A stretch of DNA of 7,275 nucleotides from Clostridia bacterium (lineage in GTDB: Bacteria; Bacillota; Clostridia; Christensenellales; DTU072), in the NCBI GenBank assembly GCA_028703745.1, contig JAQVME010000063.1:1-7275 (forward strand), given 5' to 3'. This document shows positions 1 to 5,423 of this stretch, piece by piece; the first letter of the stretch is position 1; the number at the start of each line of letters is the position of its first letter. Made by a program: the position numbers and the translations under genes. Under the pieces are notes generated by a model. That model searched no databases. It saw only the letters and a list, made by a program, of their open reading frames with translations, and was not told where the DNA came from.

Positions 1-153
1 CATAAGTTTCAAAAAGAACATTCTTATTGCTTGCATACTTCGCGGCGACAACGTCATCTCCCCCGGCGGCAACGCCACAATCGAACCGGGAGACAAAGTC
101 ATTCTTTCACCACCAACCAGTTGCTTGACGACCTCAACGACGTACTGGCATAA
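1..153 (+). CDS. trkA: TrkA-type K+ uptake regulator, C-terminal end (partial, apparently frameshifted)
   Basis: This is the tail of a cytoplasmic RCK protein that binds nucleotides and gates the TrkH K+ channel. The frame starting at base 2 reads KKNILIACILRGDNVISPGG, then NATIEPGDKVILS, which is the usual end of an RCK_C (TrkA_C) domain. Continuing in that frame gives an atypical tail (PPTSCLTTSTTYW...) with a stop at 158-160. The frame starting at base 1 instead gives TTNQLLDDLNDVLA and a TAA at 151-153, which is how TrkA proteins normally finish. The two frames join at about 107-112, so one base appears to be missing there. Whether this is a sequencing or assembly error or a real mutation cannot be told from one read of the sequence. 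Its 3' end lies about 10 bases before trkH, as in a trkA-trkH operon. The family call is firm; the original length is unknown because the gene begins outside the window. Confidence 0.8.
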   Translation, partial: HKFQKEHSYCLHTSRRQRHLPRRQRHNRTGRQSHSFTTNQLLDDLNDVLA

Positions 154-162
154 AGGCTGAAT

Positions 163-1623
163 ATGAATTATCGCATCACAAGCTATATACTGGGTCAAAT
201 CGCTTTGCTCGAAGCGGCTTTGCTGTCCATTCCATTCGTGCTTTCAATAGCGTATTCTGACGATACAGTGCTGGCGTTCGGCATAACTATCCTCATTCTT
301 GCCGCGTTGGGTACGCCTTTCGTCATAAAAAAACCGAAAAAAAGAGAGTTTCGGGCGCGCGAAGGCTTTGTTACGGTGGCGCTGTCATGGATAATGCTGT
401 CGCTTTTCGGCAGCCTCCCCTTTTTTATCAGCGGACATATCCCGAATTTCTTTGACAGCCTTTTTGAAACAATTTCCGGCTTCACTACCACAGGCGCATC
501 CATTCTTACAAATGTTGAAGCGTTGCCCAAAAGCCTGCTGTTCTGGCGCAGCTTCACCCATTGGATAGGCGGTATGGGCGTGCTGGTTTTTGTCATTGCC
601 ATAATCCCGAAAACCGATGCAAAAATCATTCATCTCTTCCGCGCCGAATCCCCCGGACCGCAGGTAGGCAAGCTGGTTTCAAAACTCAAGTTCACTGCGA
701 GAATACTTTATGGCATTTATATAGCCATGACCGCACTTGAAATAATTTTTCTTTTGATAGGCAGAATGTCGCTCTTCGACAGCTTTATTCACGCTTTCGG
801 CACAGCCGGCACGGGCGGCTTCTCAAACAAGAATCTCAGCGTGGGGAGTTATAACAGCCCTTATATAGACATAGTCGTTACCGTGTTTATGCTTTTGTTT
901 TCGATTAATTTCAACCTTTATTACCTCATACTTATCGGCAACTTCAAGCAAGCCGTGAAGAGCGAGGAGCTTCGCGTATTTCTGGGCATTGTTTTTGTAT
1001 CGGCAACGGCTATCACAATTATGCTCGCGCTGAATTCGGTATACGCAACCTTTGGCGAAACGCTGAGACATTCCTTCTTCCAGGTTGCTTCGATTGTATC
1101 CACCACGGGATTTTCTACAACAGACTTCACAACGTGGCCGATGCTGTGCCAGCTCATTCTTTTTGTATTGATGTTTGTCGGCGCCTGCGCAGGTTCCACC
1201 GGCGGCGGTCTCAAAGTATCGAGAATTATTATCCTTTTCAAAGCCGGTTTCCGCGAAATAAAGCACTCCATTTCCCCCCGCACCATAGTAAACGTAAAGT
1301 TCGAGGGCAAGCCCCTGGATTCGGCAATCTATAACGCCGTACTCAGCTATTTCACGATTTTTATGATAATCTATGTGCTTTCGGTATTGCTTATTTCCCT
1401 ACCCTTCGGAAATAACACCTCCGGCTTTGTATACGGCTTTACCGGAGTGGCTGCATGCATCAACAACATCGGTCCGGGCTTCGGCGAAATCGGTCCTATG
1501 GGCAACTTCACGATGTTTAATAATTTTTCGACAATGGTGCTGGCGTTTGATATGCTTGTCGGCAGGCTGGAAATACTCCCTATGCTGCTGCTGTTCAACC
1601 CCAAGGTTTGGCGCAAAATCTAA
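163..1623 (+). CDS. trkH: TrkH/KtrB-family potassium uptake membrane subunit
   Basis: This 486-residue integral membrane protein carries K+ (possibly with Na+ or H+) across the cytoplasmic membrane and pairs with the TrkA regulator encoded just upstream. The four pore loops of the SKT superfamily are visible, each with its filter glycine: TTTGAS at about 108-113, GTAGTGGFSN at 213-222, STTGFSTTDF at 313-322 and NNIGPGFG at 434-441. The glycine-rich intramembrane loop of the third repeat, GACAGSTGGGLKVSR, is at 340-354. The C-terminal MLVGRLEILPMLLLF at about 464-478 is typical of the family. Length is normal for TrkH (about 480) and no key residue is missing. The ATG follows AAAGG (152-156) by six bases, and that Shine-Dalgarno overlaps the trkA stop, suggesting translational coupling. 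No separate promoter is visible, so it is probably co-transcribed with trkA. KtrB is the main alternative name, but the length and the TrkA neighbour favour TrkH. Confidence 0.95.
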   Translation: MNYRITSYILGQIALLEAALLSIPFVLSIAYSDDTVLAFGITILILAALGTPFVIKKPKKREFRAREGFVTVALSWIMLSLFGSLPFFISGHIPNFFDSLFETISGFTTTGASILTNVEALPKSLLFWRSFTHWIGGMGVLVFVIAIIPKTDAKIIHLFRAESPGPQVGKLVSKLKFTARILYGIYIAMTALEIIFLLIGRMSLFDSFIHAFGTAGTGGFSNKNLSVGSYNSPYIDIVVTVFMLLFSINFNLYYLILIGNFKQAVKSEELRVFLGIVFVSATAITIMLALNSVYATFGETLRHSFFQVASIVSTTGFSTTDFTTWPMLCQLILFVLMFVGACAGSTGGGLKVSRIIILFKAGFREIKHSISPRTIVNVKFEGKPLDSAIYNAVLSYFTIFMIIYVLSVLLISLPFGNNTSGFVYGFTGVAACINNIGPGFGEIGPMGNFTMFNNFSTMVLAFDMLVGRLEILPMLLLFNPKVWRKI

Positions 1624-1656
1624 TCCTACCAAAAAGAAACTACATAACTACATTGA

Positions 1657-1687
1657 AAAAATCCTCCAAGCCGGAGGATTTTTATTT
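1657..1687. terminator. Bidirectional rho-independent terminator between trkH and the ABC operon
   Basis: An 11-bp perfect stem pairs 1657-1667 with 1673-1683 around the 5-base loop AAGCC; the core is ATCCTCC/GGAGGAT. On the + strand the stem runs into TTTTTATTTA, and on the - strand into TTTTTTCAATG. It can therefore end both trkH transcripts and transcripts of the convergent ABC operon, whose last stop codon is about 50 bases away. Confidence 0.9.
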
Positions 1688-1736
1688 ATAGTTATATTTC
1701 AATTTTTAGTTTCTCGTTGGGCGTTTTCGTTCTCGT

Positions 1737-2459
1737 TTAGAGCACCTTTGAAAGGAAATCAATAAGTCTGGGATGCTGAGGACTTCCGAAAAACTCCTTT
1801 GGCGGATTCTGCTCAAGTATCTTGCCGTCGTCCATAAAAAGCACGCGTGTGGCTATTTCTCTGGCAAAACCCATTTCGTGAGTTACTATTACCATAGTCA
1901 TTTGCTCTTCGGCAAGCTGACGGATAAGCTCCAGCACCTCATTGACCATTTCGGGATCAAGCGCCGAGGTCGGTTCATCAAACAACATTACATCAGGTTG
2001 CATTGCAAGCGCTCTTATTATGGCAATACGCTGTTTTTGTCCGCCTGACAGTTTGCGCGGGTATTCGTACTTCTTATCGATAAGCCCGATTCTCTCGAGC
2101 AGCTTATCGGCTCTTGCATCGGCTTCCTCTTTTGAGAGTTTCAGCAACTTTCGTGGCGCAAGCGTTATATTCTCCAATACATTCAAATGTGGAAACAGAT
2201 TGAATTGTTGAAAAACCATTCCCATCTTTTGGCGGATTTTGTTTATGTTGCAACTCTTTGCGGTGATTTCGGTACCCTCGAACCATATTTTGCCGCCCGT
2301 AGGCTTTTCAAGCAAGTTCAGACAGCGCAAAAAAGTCGATTTGCCGCTGCCCGAAGGTCCTATAACGACGACCTTTTCGCCTTTGGCGATATGCTCATCT
2401 ATGCCCTTCAATACTTCGAGCTTTCCGAACTTCTTTGTTAGGTTCTTAACTTCTATCAC
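1737..2459 (-). CDS. Polar amino-acid ABC transporter, ATP-binding subunit (GlnQ/HisP family)
   Basis: This 240-residue cytoplasmic ATPase drives amino-acid import with the permease and binding protein encoded upstream. All motifs are present: Walker A GPSGSGKST at 34-42, Q-loop glutamine 84 in VFQQFNLFP, ABC signature LSGGQKQR at 137-144, Walker B VMLFDEP at 157-163, D-loop SALD at 165-168 and switch histidine 194 in VTHEMGFAR. The start is set at the GTG whose protein begins MIEVKNLTKKFG, the normal N-terminus and length for GlnQ-like ATPases. An in-frame TTG at 2468 would add three residues, but it lies one base from the AAAGGAGG Shine-Dalgarno (2470-2477), too close to use. From the GTG the spacing is ten bases. 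The gene overlaps the end of the permease gene by 14 bases, indicating translational coupling. The family is certain; the transported amino acid cannot be read from the ATPase, so no gene symbol is assigned. Confidence 0.95.
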   Translation of the reverse strand: MIEVKNLTKKFGKLEVLKGIDEHIAKGEKVVVIGPSGSGKSTFLRCLNLLEKPTGGKIWFEGTEITAKSCNINKIRQKMGMVFQQFNLFPHLNVLENITLAPRKLLKLSKEEADARADKLLERIGLIDKKYEYPRKLSGGQKQRIAIIRALAMQPDVMLFDEPTSALDPEMVNEVLELIRQLAEEQMTMVIVTHEMGFAREIATRVLFMDDGKILEQNPPKEFFGSPQHPRLIDFLSKVL

Positions 2460-3141
2460 TTTTCCCAAGCCTCCTTTCGATGAGCTTCAAAACAGTAGCG
2501 ATAATATATACCATGGCAAGATAGAACATAGCGGCAACGCACATAGGCGCAAAATAATCCGACATATTTTGACCCGAACCGACAATTTTGGCCGAGAAAG
2601 TTAAGTCAATAAGTCCGACCATAGATACAATCGAAGTCTCTTTTAGTAACGCTATAAGCTCGTTGCCAATTGCCGGAATGACATTTCTTATTGCCTGCGG
2701 TATAACCACCCTGCCCATCGTAGTGCCAAAACCCAAGCCGAGAGAGCGCCCTGCTTCCGTTTGTCCGACATCAATGGATTGAATACCGGCTCGAATGTTT
2801 TCGGCGACGTAGGCTCCGGAGTTTAGACCGAAAGTAATTATTGCCGTGATAATTAATGGGAATCCGCGGATAGCAAACACCGAGAAAGCCATAATAAATA
2901 GCTGTAAAGCGACGGGAGTACCCCGCACTACGGTGATATACACATTGCATATTGCCGCAGGAACCTTCATTGCCGGAAAATGCTTGGCGGCAATCTTAAT
3001 AAAGGCGACCAGAAGTCCGAGGAAAAGCCCGATAGCCGCTGCGCAAGCCGTAATTACAATAGAGTTTCGGATACCCTCTGCAATCGTAAGCATGTACTTT
3101 TCGACAGTAAAAACCTGTAAAAATCTCTCAAAAAAATTCAC
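2446..3141 (-). CDS. Polar amino-acid ABC transporter, permease subunit (HisM/GlnP family)
   Basis: This 231-residue inner-membrane permease forms the translocation path with the neighbouring ATPase and binding protein. It carries the family sequence VVRGTPVALQLF at about 72-83. The EAA loop that docks on the ATPase follows, running from YVAENIRAGIQS through QTEAGRSLGLG to VVIPQAIRNVIPA (about 110-158). About five hydrophobic helices are visible and the length is normal for the family. The start is GTG, supported by AAAAGGA at 3147-3153 five bases upstream; the next methionine (residue 17) would remove the N-terminal segment and lacks such a site. It lies 85 bases after the binding-protein gene, past a hairpin, and overlaps the ATPase gene. 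A single permease gene is present, so the channel is probably a homodimer. The substrate is not resolved. Confidence 0.95.
   Translation of the reverse strand: MNFFERFLQVFTVEKYMLTIAEGIRNSIVITACAAAIGLFLGLLVAFIKIAAKHFPAMKVPAAICNVYITVVRGTPVALQLFIMAFSVFAIRGFPLIITAIITFGLNSGAYVAENIRAGIQSIDVGQTEAGRSLGLGFGTTMGRVVIPQAIRNVIPAIGNELIALLKETSIVSMVGLIDLTFSAKIVGSGQNMSDYFAPMCVAAMFYLAMVYIIATVLKLIERRLGKSDRS
2470..2477 (-). promoter_or_regulatory. Ribosome binding site that decides the ATPase start
   Basis: AAAGGAGG on the - strand lies inside the end of the permease gene. It is one base from the in-frame TTG (2468-2466) and ten bases from the GTG (2459-2457). The spacing, together with the family-typical MIEV start, points to the GTG. 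Confidence 0.75.
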
Positions 3142-3152
3142 GAAAATCCTTT

Positions 3153-3196
3153 TGTTCGGCTATTCGGGAAGAGGGACTTCCCTTCTTGCCCGAACA
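3153..3196 (-). other. Intergenic hairpin between binding-protein and permease genes
   Basis: On the - strand TTCGGG (3194-3189) pairs with CCCGAA (3168-3163), with the inner helix AAG-AGGGA/TCCCT-CTT around a short loop and single-base bulges. No T-run follows, so it does not look like a full terminator. A second CCGAACA (3159-3153) can pair with the same 5' arm, TGTTCGG (3196-3190), giving a mutually exclusive fold. That segment lies directly before the permease Shine-Dalgarno (3153-3147). Such hairpins often protect binding-protein mRNA or limit read-through in ABC operons; that role here is inference. Confidence 0.6.
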
Positions 3197-3226
3197 GCAG
3201 AAAATATGTTGTTAAACTTTTATTAA

Positions 3227-4078
3227 TTAACCGATTAAGTTGAAATGCTTCATAACAAGTCTCTGAATACCGTTATTGTTGTTGTCGTCTACGTCTTGAA
3301 TAAGTCCTTGCAGCACCTTATTGATAGCCGCAAGCAGCTCAGGCTGATTCTTGTTTACGGCAATTCCGTACTCTTCAAGAGTTGCTGTATCGGCATTGTA
3401 GTATAACGGATAGGCCTCATATGTCGTCGTATCGTTCTTGATAAGGAACTTCGCGGGAAGCTCGTCTACAACAACGCAATCTATTTGTCCGGCTTTCAGT
3501 GCGGCATATGCAAGCTGCGCGTCCTCATACTCAGTGCAAGTAGCGTTCGTGCCGGTCAATTCACCGGGCTCATCCTCTTCCCAACCCTCGATCTCACCGT
3601 CAACATATATATTTCCCGTGGTATCAAGCTGTACGCCGATTTCTTTGTTTGCAAGCTGTGACCAATAGAAGCATTCTGCGTCGTCATTTGCGGTATTAAC
3701 GGTCATAGCATTTTTTGCCACTATTACATACTGTATTGAAGTATAATATGTCATTGAGAAATTCACCTTCTCGGCTCTCTCATCTGTGATAGTAAAGCCG
3801 GCGGCGGAACAATCGCAAAGCTGACCATCAGAGACATAGTCAATCAAAGTGCCGAAGTCCTTATTCTCATACTTCACTGTCTTGCCCATGTCTTTGCCGA
3901 CCATATTCATAATATCGATGTCGACGCCTACGATATCGGTCCCGTCATAATATTCAAACGGCGCAAAGAAAGCGTTTGTAAACACAATTATCTCGCCGCC
4001 GTCTTTCTTACATCCTGTCATGGTAAACAACGAGCCGGCAAGCACCAGCGCCAACAATACAATAAGAATCTTTTTCAT
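3227..4078 (-). CDS. Polar amino-acid ABC transporter, substrate-binding lipoprotein (SBP family 3)
   Basis: This 283-residue lipid-anchored protein captures an amino acid outside the membrane and delivers it to the downstream permease-ATPase. The N-terminus is a lipoprotein signal: MKK, a hydrophobic stretch, then MTGC with the lipidated cysteine at 23. Family-3 features follow: APFEYYDGTDIVGVDIDIM (39-57), AGFTITDERAEKVNFSMTYY (93-112), whose R101 is the position that normally binds the substrate carboxylate, GVQLDTTGNIYV (148-159), and VVVDELP (202-208), where the aspartate usually contacts the amino group. A strongly acidic loop follows GNIYV (160-173). Besides the lipobox it has five cysteines (88, 90, 136, 181, 201). 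The start is the ATG with GGAGG at 4085-4089, six bases away. An upstream ATG at 4099 has no ribosome site and lies at the predicted transcription start. Glutamine, polar amino acids or cystine are all possible substrates. Confidence 0.95.
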   Translation of the reverse strand: MKKILIVLLALVLAGSLFTMTGCKKDGGEIIVFTNAFFAPFEYYDGTDIVGVDIDIMNMVGKDMGKTVKYENKDFGTLIDYVSDGQLCDCSAAGFTITDERAEKVNFSMTYYTSIQYVIVAKNAMTVNTANDDAECFYWSQLANKEIGVQLDTTGNIYVDGEIEGWEEDEPGELTGTNATCTEYEDAQLAYAALKAGQIDCVVVDELPAKFLIKNDTTTYEAYPLYYNADTATLEEYGIAVNKNQPELLAAINKVLQGLIQDVDDNNNNGIQRLVMKHFNLIG

Positions 4079-4084
4079 ACAATA

Positions 4085-4089
4085 CCTCC
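4085..4089 (-). promoter_or_regulatory. Ribosome binding site of the binding-protein gene
   Basis: GGAGG on the - strand sits six bases before the ATG at 4078. It selects that start over the upstream in-frame ATG at 4099, which would add seven residues (MKIRRYC) before the signal peptide. Confidence 0.85.
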
Positions 4090-4106
4090 GTATTTTCATA
4101 GTAAAA

Positions 4107-4135
4107 ATGATACCATAATCTTAGCCTTAACACAA
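4107..4135 (-). promoter_or_regulatory. Sigma70-type promoter of the amino-acid ABC operon
   Basis: On the - strand TTGTGT (4135-4130), a 17-base spacer, then TATCAT (4112-4107). This predicts transcription starting near 4100 and a leader of only about 20 bases. The leader is too short for a riboswitch or attenuator, so any regulation is likely at initiation. No clear operator palindrome was seen. Confidence 0.65.
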
Positions 4136-4157
4136 ATAAATTTCTATTCTATTTATA

Positions 4158-4184
4158 AATAATCAAATTCTGTGAATTATTATT
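4158..4184. other. AT-only hairpin after the membrane-protein gene (weak terminator candidate)
   Basis: AATAAT and AATT (4158-4169, with a two-base bulge) pair with AATT and ATTATT (4175-4184) around CTGTG. The stem has no G-C pairs and no T-run follows on the - strand. It may only weakly end the transcript of the upstream membrane-protein gene, leaving read-through into the ABC operon possible. Confidence 0.25.
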
Positions 4185-4193
4185 AGTATTTTT

Positions 4194-4790
4194 CTACTTT
4201 TTTCCAAAATTTACCTTAGGGTCAAATGTTTGCGTAAAGTTTGTAAAAAACAGTACAATATAACAAAGCACCAAAGGAATGGATTCAAAAAGAGCCATCT
4301 GCTTATAAATAATCAGAAAGATAATATCAATTAGTAGCAGCGCGAACAGTATGACGGTGACATAAAGGTACGCTTTCAGCCTATTCGACATATAGACGAG
4401 GCAAAGCGCTATTGAGCCGAAAGACAGCACGGCAAACAGTATTGCCGTTGCTACGTGTATGTAATACCAGTACATCGGGTTCTTCGACATATTTAGGAAG
4501 GTAAGCACGAGAAAAGCCAGTCCTGAATACAAGAATGCCTTGCCAAGCTTTGCGCTATAACCGGTGCGTTCATACAGCCTGTGCACATTCAGCAGAATGG
4601 CTACCCCGGAAAGCAGGCTCCAAACAATAAACAGCGCCCAGTTTGAGCGGCCTATCTCGCTGAGCGAGTATTTGAGCGGGTCCTCAATATCGATATAATA
4701 CATCGCATAACTGAGTGATGCCACAAGCGCCAGCATACATACTATTTCGTTTCTAGAAAAGTCGTTGAGCTTTTTTAGGAATTTTTTCAT
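4194..4790 (-). CDS. Hypothetical six-helix integral membrane protein
   Basis: I do not recognise this 198-residue protein with confidence. It has a short basic N-terminus (MKKFLKK) and about six hydrophobic segments, at roughly 16-33, 50-70, 83-100, 108-135, 138-162 and 168-186, then a polar tail ending NFGKK. The stretch YSLSEIGRSNWALFIVW after the first helix resembles the SxSELG...W pattern of DUF998-type membrane proteins, but this is only a resemblance. Conserved-looking polar residues near membrane edges are E45, N50, H70, N100 and H112. The ATG follows AGAGGG (4795-4800) by four bases, and a near-consensus promoter lies upstream, so the gene is probably expressed on its own. It reads in the same direction as the ABC operon, but the 95-base gap and the operon's own promoter argue against a tight functional link. 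Confidence 0.8.
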   Translation of the reverse strand: MKKFLKKLNDFSRNEIVCMLALVASLSYAMYYIDIEDPLKYSLSEIGRSNWALFIVWSLLSGVAILLNVHRLYERTGYSAKLGKAFLYSGLAFLVLTFLNMSKNPMYWYYIHVATAILFAVLSFGSIALCLVYMSNRLKAYLYVTVILFALLLIDIIFLIIYKQMALFESIPLVLCYIVLFFTNFTQTFDPKVNFGKK

Positions 4791-4821
4791 TCTGCCCTCT
4801 CTGATTTTTTTTATTATTTAC

Positions 4822-4850
4822 ATTATAATGCAATCTCCGCTTCAAAACAA
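4822..4850 (-). promoter_or_regulatory. Near-consensus promoter of the six-helix membrane protein gene
   Basis: On the - strand TTGTTT (4850-4845), a 17-base spacer, then a perfect TATAAT (4827-4822). Transcription should start near 4815, leaving a leader of about 25 bases. The spacer contains one arm (4834-4843) of a 10-bp inverted repeat described separately. Confidence 0.7.
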
Positions 4851-4915
4851 GAAGAAAATTTGTTTTAGCGCGCGACGAGGGTCGATATAATATGTCATTC
4901 CGACCGAAGCGGAGA
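4834..4915. repeat. 10-bp inverted repeat flanking a 62-base core
   Basis: TCTCCGCTTC at 4834-4843 is the exact reverse complement of GAAGCGGAGA at 4906-4915. The right arm lies within the dispersed-type repeat at 4893-4922. The left arm lies in the spacer of the promoter for the neighbouring membrane-protein gene. The core holds a small 7-bp hairpin (4844-4850 with 4860-4866). It could be a small non-autonomous element or two inverted copies of one repeat; no target-site duplication was confirmed. Confidence 0.5.
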
Positions 4916-4922
4916 AATCTCA
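4893..4922 (+). repeat. Probable dispersed intergenic repeat (GTCATTCCGA-type)
   Basis: TGTCATTCCGACCGAAGCGG followed by AGAAATCTCA closely resembles a short repeat (GTCATTCTGAGCGAAGCGA-like) that I recall scattered through intergenic DNA of many bacterial genomes. There it produces spurious peptides such as the RFLRFGRNDI read here on the - strand. Identification is from memory of the motif; only one clear copy lies in this window. Confidence 0.5.
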
Positions 4923-4979
4923 TACTTGTTTTTCGTGCCGCAGACATCACAAAAATACTTGTTTTTTTGCGCTAAACGC

Positions 4980-5009
4980 TTGCCAAAACTCCGCCTATTA
5001 TGTTATTAT
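4980..5009 (+). promoter_or_regulatory. Promoter of the tRNA-Lys gene
   Basis: TTGCCA (4980-4985), an 18-base spacer, then TATTAT (5004-5009), each one mismatch from consensus. Transcription would begin near 5016, about 14 bases before the mature tRNA end. No G+C-rich stringent discriminator is evident. Confidence 0.55.
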
Positions 5010-5029
5010 CTTTAAAGTAATAAAAGCAC

Positions 5030-5105
5030 GCACCTTTAGCTCAGTTGGTAGAGCAACTGACTCTTAATCAGTGGGTCCGGGGTTCGAGTCCCCGAAGGTG
5101 CACCA
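5030..5105 (+). tRNA. tRNA-Lys (anticodon CTT)
   Basis: This is a complete 76-base cloverleaf. The acceptor stem GCACCTT (5030-5036) pairs with AAGGTGC (5095-5101), followed by discriminator A and an encoded CCA (5103-5105). The D arm contains AGCTCAGTTGGTAGAGC. The anticodon stem ACTGA (5056-5060)/TCAGT (5068-5072) encloses loop CTCTTAA, placing anticodon CTT at 5063-5065, which reads AAG lysine codons. The T arm has the GGTTCGAGTCC sequence. It stands alone, with its own promoter and terminator. There are no mismatches in any stem, so it is presumably functional. Confidence 0.97.
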
Positions 5106-5135
5106 AAAACGCAAAAAAACTGGCGAATAAGCCGA

Positions 5136-5170
5136 AAAAAACAGACTTTTGAAGTCTGTTTTTTATTTTT
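5136..5170 (+). terminator. Rho-independent terminator of the tRNA-Lys gene
   Basis: ACAGACT (5141-5147) pairs with AGTCTGT (5153-5159) around a 5-base loop, extended by an A-run (5136-5140) pairing with T-run 5160-5164, and followed by ATTTTT. It begins about 30 bases after the tRNA 3' end. The A-run would also give a U-tract on the - strand, so it may also stop transcripts coming from the right. Confidence 0.88.
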
Positions 5171-5210
5171 CCGAATCAGAAGACACACTGAGCATTTCTT
5201 CATGTGAAAC

Positions 5211-5357
5211 TTATAATTTATTAATTTCTATTTGCATTTTATCTTTAATTGCTTGAATAGCGAAATATTTCATCTATATTTTTAATGTATCACACATATC
5301 CGATAATTACTTAAATTCTTCTGTAGTTAAACGTACCTCTAATGTTCTTTGATACAT
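5211..5357 (-). pseudogene. Degraded ribbon-helix-helix (CopG/antitoxin-like) gene
   Basis: An ATG at 5357-5355 follows AAGGAG (5370-5365) by seven bases, an excellent translation start. The frame reads MYQRTLEVRLTTEEFK, stop TAA (5309-5307), LSDMCDTLKI, stop TAG (5276-5274), MKYFAIQAIKDK, MQIEINKL and a final TAA at 5213-5211. Read through the two stops, this is a 48-codon protein with the ribbon-helix-helix layout: a short strand EVRLT, helix EEFK.LSDMCDTLKI, a turn, then a second helix ending QAIKDK. The spacing matches the familiar pattern I-S-x-S-x-Y-I-R-Q-A-I without gaps. Such proteins are often antitoxins or plasmid/phage repressors. No toxin partner is seen on either side: downstream is the tRNA terminator and upstream the surface-protein gene. 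The surroundings are far richer in A+T than the neighbours, which fits an acquired and decayed fragment. The homology is inferred from pattern only. Confidence 0.55.
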
Positions 5358-5371
5358 AATCTTTCTCCTTA

Positions 5372-5404
5372 TTTTTTTCTTATCATTTTCAGTTTTTTTC
5401 TTAT
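5372..5404 (-). repeat. Two 12-base direct repeats upstream of the degraded RHH gene
   Basis: ATAAGAAAAAAA occurs at 5404-5393 and again at 5383-5372 on the - strand, 21 bases apart, about two helical turns. They lie between the surface-protein stop and the Shine-Dalgarno of the RHH-like pseudogene. They could be remnants of an operator or chance A-tracts in AT-rich DNA. Confidence 0.4.
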
Positions 5405-5423
5405 GAATTGATAAATATGTATC

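Noticed and set aside
100..120. Programmed ribosomal frameshifting in trkA
   Set aside because: No X-XXY-YYZ slippery sequence or downstream stimulatory structure is evident, and TrkA proteins are not known to need it.
1712..1743. AACGAGAA-type short direct repeats just after the ATPase stop
   Set aside because: Two copies of about eight bases in a short spacer, with no structure or partner to suggest function.
4753..4950. Open frame of 65 codons on the - strand overlapping the start of the six-helix membrane protein gene
   Set aside because: It runs through the promoter and the dispersed-type repeat; the RFLRFGRNDI peptide is a typical product of translating that repeat, and no ribosome site supports it.
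4922..4966. Direct repeat ATACTTGTTTTT at 4922-4933 and 4955-4966
   Set aside because: Short, low-complexity and without associated gene features; probably chance in T-rich spacer DNA.
5274..5309. Stop-codon reassignment that would keep the RHH-like gene intact
   Set aside because: Both TAA and TAG would have to be sense codons, yet trkH and the ABC genes end at TAA and the surface protein at TAG at family-appropriate positions.
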